From: Pseudomonadota bacterium
Lineage (GTDB): Bacteria; Desulfobacterota; Desulfovibrionia; Desulfovibrionales; Desulfovibrionaceae
Length of the DNA: 64,000 nt
Assembly: GCA_023411815.1 (NCBI GenBank)
Contig: JAEYOJ010000034.1
Location: 24,836 to 88,835 of the forward strand
Direction: 5' to 3'
Shown here: positions 25,862-34,506 of the stretch, in pieces
Layout of the letters: every line of letters starts with the position of its first letter
How positions within the stretch are numbered: the first letter of the stretch is position 1
The notes under the pieces: generated by a model
Databases searched by the model: none
What the model was told of the DNA's origin: nothing
Seen by the model: the letters and a program-made list of their open reading frames with translations, nothing else
Program-made: the position numbers and the translations under genes

Positions 25862-27526
25862 TTATTGTCGAGTTCCTGCGGCCTGCGCGGCGAGCAGGAG
25901 CTTCAGGGCCCGGCCCGAGGAGTCCAGACCGGCCAGCATGCGCAGGAAGCGCTCTTCCTCGTTCCGGGCTCGGGCCGTGGCCAGGGCGGCGCACAGTTCC
26001 TCCAGTCCCGGTGCATGACGGAAGACCTTGAGGTTGAGCAGGGCGAGCCGCAGGCCCAGCCGCCAGTCGCGGGGCTGGTGCAGGCACAGGTGGGAGAGCA
26101 GGCTGAGACGGTTGGCCTCTGCCCCCCGTTCGCGCGCCAGAAGCGTTTCCATGCCGCGCGTGGCTTCAAGGTCCCTCACGTCGTGCTTGAGGGCCAGCAG
26201 GAGGCACTGATGCGCCGTGGACGGCACATGGCGCTCCAGGTCAAAGCCGAAGCCGGAGTCCATGCAACGGCCCAGGCGGGCCAGCTCGGCGGCCCAGGCC
26301 TTGACCAATCCGGCCGGATCGGGCGACAGGGGCAGGCGCGCGGCGGCCTGCTTGCCGATGTCCAGCAGCCTGCGCCGCCACAAGCTCAGGGCCAGCAGGT
26401 GATCGCCGCTGAAAGCGGCGGCCAGGGAACCGACGCAGAGCGTCTCCGGCTCCACGGGCTCGGCACTGGCCAGAACGATTCCCGCCAGGGCGCGCACGGC
26501 GGCCGGGCCCATGTGCTCGGCGGCCAGCAGGAAGCGGGCCCGCAGCACGGCCGGGGTCTGCTCCAGGGGGGCCAGCATGGCGTTGAGCATGTCCGGCCGC
26601 AGGTTAAGCTGGCCGTTCCTGGCCATGGCGTGCAGGGTCAAGGCCATGGTCTGCGCGTCGCGGCCGGGCTCGCGCGTGCGGGCCGGCAGCCCGGCGCACA
26701 GCTCAAGCAGCCTGGCAGCCCGGTGGCGCGGCAGATGGCTTGCCTGCACGCGCTCCCAGCCTGCCCTGGCCAAGCGTTCGGCCTTGGAAGGATTGCGCAG
26801 CAGGAAGCCGATGCGCTCGTCCAGCTCCAGTACGTCGGAGAAGACGAGTATCTCGCGCCCTGGCGTGAACAGCTCTGCGAGGCCTGGGCCTGTGTCGGGC
26901 GTGACCACGGCGCAGCCGCAGGATGCGCTCTCGAAGAGCCGGAAGTTGATCTCGCCGCAGATGGCCTCGTTGGGCGCGATGCGCGCGCGCTCGTATGTGG
27001 CGAGCATGTCCGCATAGGCCAGATCGGCATGGTGGCTGGCGCCGAAGCGCGCGGCCAAGTGCTGGACCATCCAGGTGCGCGCGGGCCGGTGCTCGGTCAT
27101 GCGGCCGATGAAATGCACGCCCAGGTCACGCGAACCCCAAGGTTTCCAGGCCCGTTCCAGCCCGTGCCAAGGCAGCCAGAAGGCCGGAACACCCTGGGCG
27201 GCAAGCTCCTCGACCAGATGCGGCTGGGTGGTCAGCGCTCCGTCGAACAGCCGTATGTAGTGGCGGTGCCAGAACAGGTTCAGGTGCGTGTCGACGGACC
27301 AGAAGACCTTTGTGCAGCGCAGCGCGGGCAGGCCGTCGAGAATCACGCGCGGGCCGAGCGTCTCGACCTGCACGAGCAGGTCGGGTGCAAAGGCCTGGCG
27401 GGCCAGCTCGGCGGTGATGTCCAGGATGCCGGGCTTGGGATGCAGCGCGAGAACCTCATGGCCTAGGGCTTCCAGAGGCTTTTGCAGGGCATAGGGCGAA
27501 ACGAGGCAGATGCGCAGGCGTTCCAC
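25862..27526 (-). CDS. CgeB-like glycosyltransferase with a long helical C-terminal domain
   Basis: About 554 residues. The N-terminal half is GT-B-like (LRICLVSPYALQKPLEALGHE at the start, VFWSVDTHLN near 80, GVHFIGRMTEHR near 135, and ICGEINFRLFESASCGCAVVTP near 195), as in CgeB and DUF3880 proteins. Residues about 300-550 are helical and Leu-rich (TPR-like), of no clear family. GTG 27526 is preferred because AAGGA is 9 bases upstream; ATG 27544 has no ribosome site. It lies 100 bases after rsmB on the same strand. It may glycosylate an envelope or flagellar component; the substrate is unknown. Confidence 0.75.
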   Translation of the reverse strand: MERLRICLVSPYALQKPLEALGHEVLALHPKPGILDITAELARQAFAPDLLVQVETLGPRVILDGLPALRCTKVFWSVDTHLNLFWHRHYIRLFDGALTTQPHLVEELAAQGVPAFWLPWHGLERAWKPWGSRDLGVHFIGRMTEHRPARTWMVQHLAARFGASHHADLAYADMLATYERARIAPNEAICGEINFRLFESASCGCAVVTPDTGPGLAELFTPGREILVFSDVLELDERIGFLLRNPSKAERLARAGWERVQASHLPRHRAARLLELCAGLPARTREPGRDAQTMALTLHAMARNGQLNLRPDMLNAMLAPLEQTPAVLRARFLLAAEHMGPAAVRALAGIVLASAEPVEPETLCVGSLAAAFSGDHLLALSLWRRRLLDIGKQAAARLPLSPDPAGLVKAWAAELARLGRCMDSGFGFDLERHVPSTAHQCLLLALKHDVRDLEATRGMETLLARERGAEANRLSLLSHLCLHQPRDWRLGLRLALLNLKVFRHAPGLEELCAALATARARNEEERFLRMLAGLDSSGRALKLLLAAQAAGTRQ

Positions 27527-27626
27527 GGCAGGCAATCCTTGCATTGAGCTGCTAGAAAGTCACAAAGCAGCAAGAAACATTCCCGGAGATTCGGGCCCTT
27601 GCCCGGCCGGATCAATCCCGGCCGGA

Positions 27627-28928
27627 TCAGTTCCGGCTGAGCAGGGCGTGGAAGAAGAATTCGCCCAGCGGCCAGTCCAGGGGCGAAGGGCCGGAGAGCA
27701 GCAGCCTGGCGTCGCCGTGCCTGCGCAGCAGGCTTTCGATTTGGGCCTCGTTCTCGGCGCGGCTTACGGTGCAGGTGATGTAGGCCAATCTGCCGCCGGG
27801 GCGCAGGGCCGCGAAGGCCTGCTCGAGGATATTGCCCTGTAGTTCGGCCAGGCCGGGCAGGTCGGCGGCCGAGCGTTTCCATTTGCTGTCGGGCCGGCGG
27901 CTGAGCACGCCCAAACCAGAGCAGGGCGCATCCACCAGCACCGTGCCGGTCTGGGCGGACAGGGGCGCGGGAGCATCGGCGCGGGCCAGGAAGGTCGGCA
28001 CAGCGGGCAGGCCCAGGCGGCGGGATTCGGACGGGAGCTGGCGCAGCCGGGCGAAGGTCACGTCGCTGGCCCAGACGGGCGCGACGCCTTTCTCCAACAG
28101 GGACAAAGCCTTTCCGCCGCGCCCGCAGCAGCAGTCCCAGACCGGCGCGGGCCAACCGGCGGGCTCCAGGGCCATCAGGGCGAGCTGCGAGGCCGCGCTC
28201 TGGCGCGTGGCCAGGCCCTGGGTCAGGGCACCCTCTTCCATCGGCCGCGCACCGGGCGCAAAGGCCAGGGTCCAGTCCTGGGACAGCAGGCAGTCGGGCC
28301 TGACGGACAGCTCGTCGCGCAAGGCCAGCGCGCCGGGCTTGGCGGCATTCACGCGCAAGCCCACCGCCGGCGGCGCAACCTGGGCCCGGAGCAGCGCCAG
28401 GGTTGCCTCCCGGCCCTGCTCGCCCAGCCACAGCTCCACGATCCAGCGCGGACAGGAATAGTAGCGCGAGAGGAAATCGGTCTCGTCCCGGCTGCCCTGG
28501 CGGTAGAAATCCTGGTTCAGGGCGTCGGCCCCAAGGCGCTCCACCGAGCGCAGCACGCCGTTGGCCATCCTGGACATGCCCTGGCCAAAGTCGGCCTTGA
28601 CCGCTTCCACGGCCCAGTTCACGGAGGCGTAGGCCGGCACGCGGTCCAGATAGGACAGCTCGTAGGCGGCCAGCCCCAGGATGAGGCGGACCCTGGCGGG
28701 CAGCTTGCCCGGAGCGCGCAGGAAGTGGTCCAGCAGGGCGTCGAGCCGGCCCTTCAGGCGCAGGTAGCCGTAGGTCAGCTCCGTGGCCAGGCCGATGTCG
28801 CGGGGCGCGAGCCGACGCGCAACGATCTGGGCGTCCAGGGCGGCCTGCACGTCGGTGGTCGTGTTCAGGGACTTGCTCACGGCCTCAAGGGCCGCGCGCC
28901 GGGCGGGTGGGGTGCGGTTCGTTGCCAT
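27627..28928 (-). CDS. rsmB: 16S rRNA cytosine-C5 methyltransferase (RsmB/NOL1-NOP2-Sun family)
   Basis: The 433-residue protein has an N-terminal NusB-like RNA-binding domain (RRAALEAVSKSL through FLRAPGKLPARVRLILGLAAYEL, about 10-140) and a C-terminal SAM methyltransferase with CCCGRGGKALSL, VLVDAPCSGLGVLSRRPD (catalytic-region Cys) and ITCTVSRAENE (catalytic Cys). It methylates C967-equivalent cytosine of 16S rRNA. The gene starts six bases after the DUF116 stop and belongs to the def-fmt-DUF116-rsmB operon, the usual neighbourhood of rsmB in many bacteria. No separate ribosome site is visible. Confidence 0.92.
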   Translation of the reverse strand: MATNRTPPARRAALEAVSKSLNTTTDVQAALDAQIVARRLAPRDIGLATELTYGYLRLKGRLDALLDHFLRAPGKLPARVRLILGLAAYELSYLDRVPAYASVNWAVEAVKADFGQGMSRMANGVLRSVERLGADALNQDFYRQGSRDETDFLSRYYSCPRWIVELWLGEQGREATLALLRAQVAPPAVGLRVNAAKPGALALRDELSVRPDCLLSQDWTLAFAPGARPMEEGALTQGLATRQSAASQLALMALEPAGWPAPVWDCCCGRGGKALSLLEKGVAPVWASDVTFARLRQLPSESRRLGLPAVPTFLARADAPAPLSAQTGTVLVDAPCSGLGVLSRRPDSKWKRSAADLPGLAELQGNILEQAFAALRPGGRLAYITCTVSRAENEAQIESLLRRHGDARLLLSGPSPLDWPLGEFFFHALLSRN

Positions 28929-28934
28929 GCGAAA

Positions 28935-29879
28935 CTAGGCGCTGGTGGGCGCGGATTGCTCTTCGGACTTGCCGCCGTCCGTGTCCAGGGGCTGGGAAGG
29001 TTTGCCGGTTCTGGCCCGTTTGGACGGCTTGACCGGTTTCGATAGGGCCGCGGCGTCGATCTCGGCCAGCTGAGCGGGATCGATGAAGCGGCGTAGGGCC
29101 TGTTCCAGTTGCGGGAAGGGCACCAGCGTGTCCAGGCACGGCCCGTGGGGCCGCAGGTTGAGCACGCCGTACACCGGCAGGGGAAAGGTATCCTGGATGC
29201 CGCTGGACAGGTCGCGCTCGCAGGCCACGGCCAGGATGAGCCTGGGCCGCTTCTGGACCACGATGCGCCGGGCTATGGTGCCTCCCGTGGCGATGGCCAG
29301 GTGCACGCCGTACTTGTCGCGCAGCTCCAGCAGTCCCTTGATGGGGCACTTGCCGCAGCGCACGCAGTTGTCGATGTCGTAGGTCAGGCGGCGGTCGCAG
29401 CGCGAGTTCTGCAGGCAGTGCGGCATGAGCAGGAGCACTTCCCGCGGCGCGTAGGTCCTGGCCTCGGAGCAGACCAGCTCGTTGTTGACCTTGATGAAGG
29501 AGTTGCGGATGCGCTCCTTGGAGATGCCCAGGGAGCGGCCCAGCAGGGTCATGAGCGGCAGGAACAGCTTTACGGTCAGGCCGCGCAGCCGCTTGAAGAA
29601 CGGGAAGCTGCGGCCCGTGGTGATGTTCAGCACGAGCCCGATGGAGGCCCACAGGACGACCGAGGCCAGGGCGCCGACGACCAGGCCCCAGACCCAGGGC
29701 GCATAGGGATGGATGGCGTCCAGACCCACGAAGGGCACGATCCACAGGAGCAGGAGGAACAGGCAGACCAGGCCGCTGGCGCCCAGGATCAGGCCGATGA
29801 ACAGGCGCTTGCGGGCCTGGATCTCGTCGTCGGAAGGCATGTCCGGCATGCGCAGGGGCTCGATTGGTTTCTTTTGCAT
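28935..29879 (-). CDS. DUF116 family membrane-anchored cysteine-rich protein
   Basis: The 314-residue protein has two or three N-terminal helices (LFIGLILGASGLVCLFLLLL, VWGLVVGALASVVLWASIGL) and a cytoplasmic C-terminal DUF116 domain with MPHCLQNSRC and DIDNCVRCGKCPIKGL, i.e. Cys residues placed as in Fe-S proteins. The function is unknown. ATG 29879 has GAGGAG 5 bases upstream; a GTG two codons earlier (29885) is possible. It sits in the deformylase-formyltransferase-rsmB operon, an arrangement that hints at a role linked to translation or N-terminal maturation. Confidence 0.85.
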   Translation of the reverse strand: MQKKPIEPLRMPDMPSDDEIQARKRLFIGLILGASGLVCLFLLLLWIVPFVGLDAIHPYAPWVWGLVVGALASVVLWASIGLVLNITTGRSFPFFKRLRGLTVKLFLPLMTLLGRSLGISKERIRNSFIKVNNELVCSEARTYAPREVLLLMPHCLQNSRCDRRLTYDIDNCVRCGKCPIKGLLELRDKYGVHLAIATGGTIARRIVVQKRPRLILAVACERDLSSGIQDTFPLPVYGVLNLRPHGPCLDTLVPFPQLEQALRRFIDPAQLAEIDAAALSKPVKPSKRARTGKPSQPLDTDGGKSEEQSAPTSA

Positions 29880-29983
29880 GGGCACTCCTCGCTGCCTTGC
29901 CTAGCACAATCCGAACGATGTTGCCACGGCGCAGTGCCTCTTGGCGACATGGGGGGCTTTTGGCGGCATGTGCGGCTGTTCGC

Positions 29984-30982
29984 TCAGCCTCCAGCCTGGT
30001 TCTGGCCCGACGGCTCGGCTCCGGAGCAGGCGTCCGCGAGGTTCGGGCAGTTGTCCAGGTAGCCGCAGGCAAAAGCCGCGGCGGGCATGGCCCGCTTGCC
30101 CTGAGGCTGCACGGTGGGCACGAGGTAGGCCCTGTCGCGGCAGGCGATGGCCAGCAGGCCGTCCTGCAGGCCGAGGAAATCGCCGGGCTTGGCGTCCGTC
30201 GGCAACGGGCCTCCCACGCTGCCGGGCTGGATGCCCAGGCGCAGGGTCTCGCCGTTGCGTTGCCAGGAGAAGAACGCTCCGGGCCAGGGGTGCATGGCCC
30301 GCACGCGGTTGTGGATGTCCCAGGCCGGCTGGTCCCAGTCGATCTCGCCTTCCTTCTTCTCCAGCTTGGGCGCGTAGGTGGCCTTGGAGTGGTCCTGGGG
30401 AATGGCGGTCAATTTGCCCTGGCGCAACAGCTCCAGCGCATCCACGAGCATGTCGCCGCCCATGGCGGCCAGCTCGTCGTGGATGGACTGGGCCGTGTCG
30501 TAGTCCGCGATGCGCAGGGCGCGTTGCAGGAGCATGGGGCCGCTGTCCAGCCCGGCCTCCATCTGCATGATGGTGATGCCCGTGGCGTGCTCGCCGGCCA
30601 GGATGACCCGCTGGATGGGCGCGGCTCCCCGGTACTTGGGCAGCAGGGAGGCGTGCACGTTGACGGCCCCGTGCGTGGGGATGTCCAGCACGCGCTGGGG
30701 CAGGATGAGACCGTAGGCGGCCACCAGGAGCACGTCGGGCGCAAGCGCCTTCAACTCGTCCACGTCGGCGTCGGCCTTGAAGTTAAGGGGCTGCAGCACG
30801 TTCAAGCCGCGCGCCAGGGCCAGCTCCTTGACCGGCGACGGCTTGCAGACCTGGCCGCGGCCGCAGGGGCGGTCGGGCTGCGTGTACACGGCCACGACCT
30901 CGCCGCCGTTCCAGCCCAGCACGCGTTCGAGTACCGTGGCCGCGAAGTCGGGCGTGCCCATGAACACCAGCCGCAGGCTCAT
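29984..30982 (-). CDS. fmt: Methionyl-tRNA formyltransferase
   Basis: The 332-residue enzyme formylates initiator Met-tRNA. It begins MSLRLVFMGTPDFAATVLE and shows the catalytic region VNVHASLLPKYRGAAPIQ (near 107-124), GITIMQMEAGLDSGP, and the C-terminal domain starting near 205 (DHSKATYAPKLEKKEG). Its ATG overlaps the def stop as ATGA, so the two are translationally coupled. The last 20 or so residues after CGYLDNCP are unusual and Ser/Gln-rich. DUF116 follows after 104 bases. Confidence 0.96.
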   Translation of the reverse strand: MSLRLVFMGTPDFAATVLERVLGWNGGEVVAVYTQPDRPCGRGQVCKPSPVKELALARGLNVLQPLNFKADADVDELKALAPDVLLVAAYGLILPQRVLDIPTHGAVNVHASLLPKYRGAAPIQRVILAGEHATGITIMQMEAGLDSGPMLLQRALRIADYDTAQSIHDELAAMGGDMLVDALELLRQGKLTAIPQDHSKATYAPKLEKKEGEIDWDQPAWDIHNRVRAMHPWPGAFFSWQRNGETLRLGIQPGSVGGPLPTDAKPGDFLGLQDGLLAIACRDRAYLVPTVQPQGKRAMPAAAFACGYLDNCPNLADACSGAEPSGQNQAGG

Positions 30983-31527
30983 GCCCGTTCCCCCTGCGCG
31001 GCTTCGGCTTCCTTGAGCGCCTTGGCCTTCTCGCGCTGCAGCTTCTTGACCTTCTTGTCGTACAGGGAACGCTTGAGCCGGGAGATGCGGTCGATGAACA
31101 GCACGCCGTCCAGGTGGTCCAGCTCGTGCTGCAGGCACACGGCCAGCAGGCCGTCGGCCTTGATGCGCACGGGGTTGCCGTCCAGGTCCGTGGCGTCCAC
31201 GCTGACCTTCTCGAAACGAGCCACGTCGCTGCGGTAGCCCGAGACGCTCAGGCAGCCTTCCTCGGACACGACCTTGCCTTCGGCGGCCGTGATCCTGGGG
31301 TTCACGAGTACGCGCAAATCCTCGCGCTTGTCCGGGCCGGTGACGTCGACGACCACGAGCCGGCAGCACTCGCCCACCTGGGGAGCGGCCAGGCCGATGC
31401 CTTCGCTCGCGTACATGGTCTCTGCCATGTCCTCGGCCAGCTGGCGCAGTTCGTCGGTGATCTCGCCTATCTCAAGGGATTTCCGCGCCAGGGCGGGATC
31501 TGGATATTTCAGGATGGTGCGTCGCAT
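30979..31527 (-). CDS. def: Peptide deformylase
   Basis: The 182-residue metalloenzyme removes the formyl group from nascent proteins. Its three motifs are GIGLAAPQVG (43-52), EGCLS (90-94, metal-binding Cys92) and QHELDHLDG (133-141, metal-binding His135 and His139-type pair with catalytic Glu). The C-terminal tail (about 150-182) is Lys/Glu-rich. It is the first gene of the def-fmt-DUF116-rsmB operon and overlaps fmt by four bases. Confidence 0.96.
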   Translation of the reverse strand: MRRTILKYPDPALARKSLEIGEITDELRQLAEDMAETMYASEGIGLAAPQVGECCRLVVVDVTGPDKREDLRVLVNPRITAAEGKVVSEEGCLSVSGYRSDVARFEKVSVDATDLDGNPVRIKADGLLAVCLQHELDHLDGVLFIDRISRLKRSLYDKKVKKLQREKAKALKEAEAAQGERA

Positions 31528-31727
31528 GGTGCCCTATGCCGGAGCGGGCTCCGGATATCGTTGAAGGATCGGTTTCGCCAACACCGTATTCATCTTCGCG
31601 CCGGCGTCAAGGAACGTGAAGGATGCGGCGAGGCGAGGCGTCGGTTGAATGTCGTGCGGCGGGGGCGGCCACGGGCCGGGAATCGGCGGAAGAGGGTGTG
31701 CCAATTCCCGGCCCGGTTCGTCAACTG

Positions 31728-32519
31728 TTACAAAAGAGATATGAGCATGCGCGTCGCCGTGATGATGAGCAGCAGGGCGAATATCTTCTTGAGCTTGTCC
31801 ACGGGCAGGGCGTGGGCCAGCCTGGCCCCCAGGGGTGCGGTGAGCACGCTCATGCCGGCCACGCCGATGAGCGCCGGGATGGAGATGTAGCCGACGCACA
31901 TGGGCGGCAGACCCTGGGCCGACAGGCCGTTGACCAGATAGCCCACGGCTCCGGCCACGGCGATGGGGAAGCCGATGGCCGCCGAGGTCCCCACGGCCGT
32001 GTGCATGGGAATGTTGCACCAGGCCATGAAGGGCACGGACAGGGAGCCGCCGCCGATGCCCACGAGGCTCGACACGACGCCGATGGTCGATCCGGCGGCG
32101 AACATGCCTGGCGCGCCGGGCAGGGTGCGCTTGGGCTTGGGCTTGAAGTTCAGGAGCATCTGGATGGACACCCAGTACAGGAAGACCACGAAGAAGCCCT
32201 TGAGAAAGCTCGTGGAGAGCAGGGAGGCCACGTAGGAACCGGCGTAGGTGCCCACGATGATGCCGGGCGTGATGGCCTTGACCACGTTCCAGAGCACGGC
32301 CCCGCGCTTGTGGTGGGCGCGGAAGCTGGAGATCGAGGTGAACATGATGCTGGCCAGGGACGTGCCCAGGGCCAGGTGCATGATGTGTTCGGCCGGGTAG
32401 CCCAGGCCGGTGAAGGCGAAGACGAGCGCCGGCACGATGACCACGCCGCCGCCCACGCCGAGCAGGCCGGCCAGGACTCCAGCGCCGGCGCCCACGCCCA
32501 GATAGACGAGCCATTCCAT
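31728..32519 (-). CDS. TSUP (TauE/SafE) family sulfur-compound/organoacid permease
   Basis: The 263-residue membrane protein has about eight helices and the duplicated family signature: GAGAGVLAGLLGVGGGVVIVP at the N terminus and STIGVVSSLVGIGGGSLSVP in the middle. Family members export sulfite, sulfoacetate or similar anions across the inner membrane. ATG 32519 is chosen since GAGG lies 8 bases upstream and the first helix starts at once. In a sulfate reducer a sulfite or sulfonate role is plausible, but nothing in the neighbourhood proves it. Confidence 0.88.
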   Translation of the reverse strand: MEWLVYLGVGAGAGVLAGLLGVGGGVVIVPALVFAFTGLGYPAEHIMHLALGTSLASIMFTSISSFRAHHKRGAVLWNVVKAITPGIIVGTYAGSYVASLLSTSFLKGFFVVFLYWVSIQMLLNFKPKPKRTLPGAPGMFAAGSTIGVVSSLVGIGGGSLSVPFMAWCNIPMHTAVGTSAAIGFPIAVAGAVGYLVNGLSAQGLPPMCVGYISIPALIGVAGMSVLTAPLGARLAHALPVDKLKKIFALLLIITATRMLISLL

Positions 32520-32895
32520 ATACGTATCCTCATGATGAATCGAGCAATGATGATCGGGCGAGGAGGCCGCTCTCTCCCGAACCCTCATCCGCCATAGGCC
32601 GAAGCCGCTGAACCCCGCTGTCCGGGGCGCAAGCCATCGGGCCTGGGATGGCAGGCGAATACGGGCTCCACGAGACTCTTTTCGTGCGGCAGGGGCGAAC
32701 TTAGAGCGATTTTCACGATAGCGCAACGGCCTATCGGCCGCCGGGCTCGGCCTGCCTGAACCCGTCTGGCGCACCTGGGACATGCGCGCTTTCCGATTAG
32801 GCTTGAGTCCCGAGAATGTAGGGGCTTCGGGTCCGCAAAGGTGCGATACTCGCGCCGTGTGCGGCGAGGATCGGCAATCGGGAGGGGAGTGCGGC
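32520..32895. other. Divergent intergenic region
   Basis: The 376 bases between the TSUP permease and the DUF1206 gene should hold both promoters. I recognise no repeat copy, terminator or small gene. Confidence 0.45.
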
Positions 32896-33690
32896 ATGGA
32901 CGGAAACAGCAGGGCCGGCTTGCGGATCGCCTCTCGGCTCGGCTACGCCGCGCGCGGCGTGGTCTACCTGCTCGTGGGCGGGTTGGCCGTGCTCGCGGCG
33001 CTGGGCCGGGGAGGAGGGACCACGGATACCAAGGGCGCGCTGCGGACGCTCCTCGAAACGCCCTGGGGCGACGCGCTCCTGGGCGTCATCGCAGCCGGCC
33101 TGCTTGGCTACGCCGTGTGGCGCTTCGTGCAGGCCGTGTGGGACGTGGACCGCCACGGCAGGGACGCCAAGGGCCTGGCCGTGCGCGCAGGCTTGCTCGT
33201 GAGCGGAGTGACCCATGCGGGCCTGGCCGTGTTCGCCGCGAGCCTGGCCTTGGGAAATGGCGGAGGCGGCGGTGGCGGCCAGGCCGAGTGGACGGCCACG
33301 CTCATGCGCAAGCCCTGGGGCCAGTGGCTCGTGGCCCTGGCGGGACTGGCCGTTGTGGGCGCGGGCATGGCCCTGGCCGTCAAGGCCCGCAAGGAGAAGT
33401 ACAGCAAATACCTCGATCCGGGCTACGCGTCCCTGCCCTGGGCCGACGCCGTGTGCAAGCTCGGGCTCTATGCTCGGGCCGTGGTCATGGCCATCGTCGG
33501 CGGCTTCCTCGTCGTCGCGGCCTGGCGGGCCGACCCGTCGCAGGCCGGCGGAATGGCCGAGGCCATGGGCTTCCTGCGCGGCCAGGCCTACGGCCGCGTC
33601 CTGTTCGGCATCGTGGCCCTGGGCCTGTTCGCCTTCGGCGTGTACGGCCTCATCCAGGCCAGGTACCGGCGCATCAGACTGCCGGAATAG
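32896..33690 (+). CDS. DUF1206 family membrane protein
   Basis: The 264-residue protein has six hydrophobic segments arranged as three similar helix pairs: LGYAARGVVYLLVGGLAVLA, RAGLLVSGVTHAGLAVFAASL and LGLYARAVVMAIVGGFLVVA each open a unit. That threefold internal repeat with a Y/S-x-A-R/H-x-G/V start is the DUF1206 signature. The function is unknown. ATG 32896 with GGAGGGGAG 6 bases before it begins the first unit within 15 residues. It appears monocistronic. Confidence 0.86.
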   Translation: MDGNSRAGLRIASRLGYAARGVVYLLVGGLAVLAALGRGGGTTDTKGALRTLLETPWGDALLGVIAAGLLGYAVWRFVQAVWDVDRHGRDAKGLAVRAGLLVSGVTHAGLAVFAASLALGNGGGGGGGQAEWTATLMRKPWGQWLVALAGLAVVGAGMALAVKARKEKYSKYLDPGYASLPWADAVCKLGLYARAVVMAIVGGFLVVAAWRADPSQAGGMAEAMGFLRGQAYGRVLFGIVALGLFAFGVYGLIQARYRRIRLPE

Positions 33691-33804
33691 AACAGCCGCA
33701 AGCAATGCCTGGGCCTCTCCCGAGCATTGCCGAGCCTTGTGCAATCGAAGGGCCGGGGCTTCCGCCAGCCCGCCACAGCGCCTTGCGCAGGAAACGGAAA
33801 ATAC

Positions 33805-33884
33805 GAGGTGCAGATGGCGCCGCTCCCTGCCGCGAGAGTCCGAGAGAGGAGCGGGCCGCTCTGGCAGGCGGCGCCCTCTCTCGG
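33805..33884 (+). repeat. Dispersed two-hairpin repeat, copy e
   Basis: The outer CCGAGAGAGG...CCTCTCTCGG stem ends 17 bases from the stop of the convergent gene at 33902. A 22-base insertion, GAGCGGGCCGCTCTGGCAGG, sits in the loop as in copy g. The left flank ACAGCGCCTTGC is shared with copy d. Confidence 0.85.
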
Positions 33885-33901
33885 CTGTACTGAGAAATGC
33901 A

Positions 33902-34237
33902 TCAATAGATGATCGCGTGCAGGACGGCGTTGATGATGGCCAGGATGATGCTGAAGGCGATGGCCCACCAGAAGTTGTCCACCTTGAAGCCCGGCACGAT
34001 CCTGGCTGCGAGCATGACGAGCAGCGCGTTCAGTATGAGCGCGAAGATGCCCAGGGTCAGGACGGTGATGGGGATGGTGATCCAGAACAGGATCGGCCAG
34101 AGGAGGGCGTTGATGATGCCGAGCACCGCCGCTGCGGCTAGCAGCGACCCGGCCCCGCGCACGCGCACTCCGGGCAGTATCCAGGCGGTGATGGCGATGG
34201 CCAGTGACAGAAGCAGCCAGGAGAGAATGATGCCCAT
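33902..34237 (-). CDS. DUF360/phage-holin-family small membrane protein
   Basis: The 111-residue protein has four hydrophobic helices: MGIILSWLLLSLAIAITAWIL, LLAAAAVLGIINALLWPILF, PITVLTLGIFALILNALLVML and FWWAIAFSIILAIINAVLHAI. LGIINALLWPILFWITIPITVLTLG is the hallmark of this conserved family (annotated phage holin family 4 / PF04020), whose cellular role is unknown. AAGGGGG lies 6 bases upstream of ATG. No phage genes are nearby, so the holin label should not be taken literally. Confidence 0.85.
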   Translation of the reverse strand: MGIILSWLLLSLAIAITAWILPGVRVRGAGSLLAAAAVLGIINALLWPILFWITIPITVLTLGIFALILNALLVMLAARIVPGFKVDNFWWAIAFSIILAIINAVLHAIIY

Positions 34238-34415
34238 GCGGCCCCCTTGCGGTTGCGGTTCTCACGCTATCCCAGGATAGCGCGGCAAAGAGCGGCGGGG
34301 GAATTAGAAAAGCGGCGATGGCCGGATTGCCGTCCAAAAGAACGGGACCGGCCGTCCGGTCCCGCTCGTTCTCGGATTGTTCCAGCGTAACGGAAACGCT
34401 CTGAACACCCACCCA

Positions 34416-34494
34416 CGAACTGCGCGGGTCCAGGGGCGCGTCCGCTCCTGGCGGGAGTGGGTCCGGGAGAGGGCGGCACCCTCTCCCGGTTTTC
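34416..34494 (+). repeat. Dispersed two-hairpin repeat, copy c
   Basis: It runs CGAACTGCGCGGGTCCAGG, a short GCTCCTGGCGGGAGT stem, GGGTCC, then CCGGGAGAGGGC/GCACCCTCTCCCGG ending 17 bases from the putA stop. It is the mirror orientation of copies a and b on the chromosome, but the same orientation with respect to its gene. Confidence 0.88.
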
Positions 34495-34506
34495 ATGCTT
34501 CTCGTC

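Noticed and set aside
33902..34237. Phage holin as evidence for a prophage
   Set aside because: The family label is historical; no other phage genes, integrase or attachment sites are present nearby.
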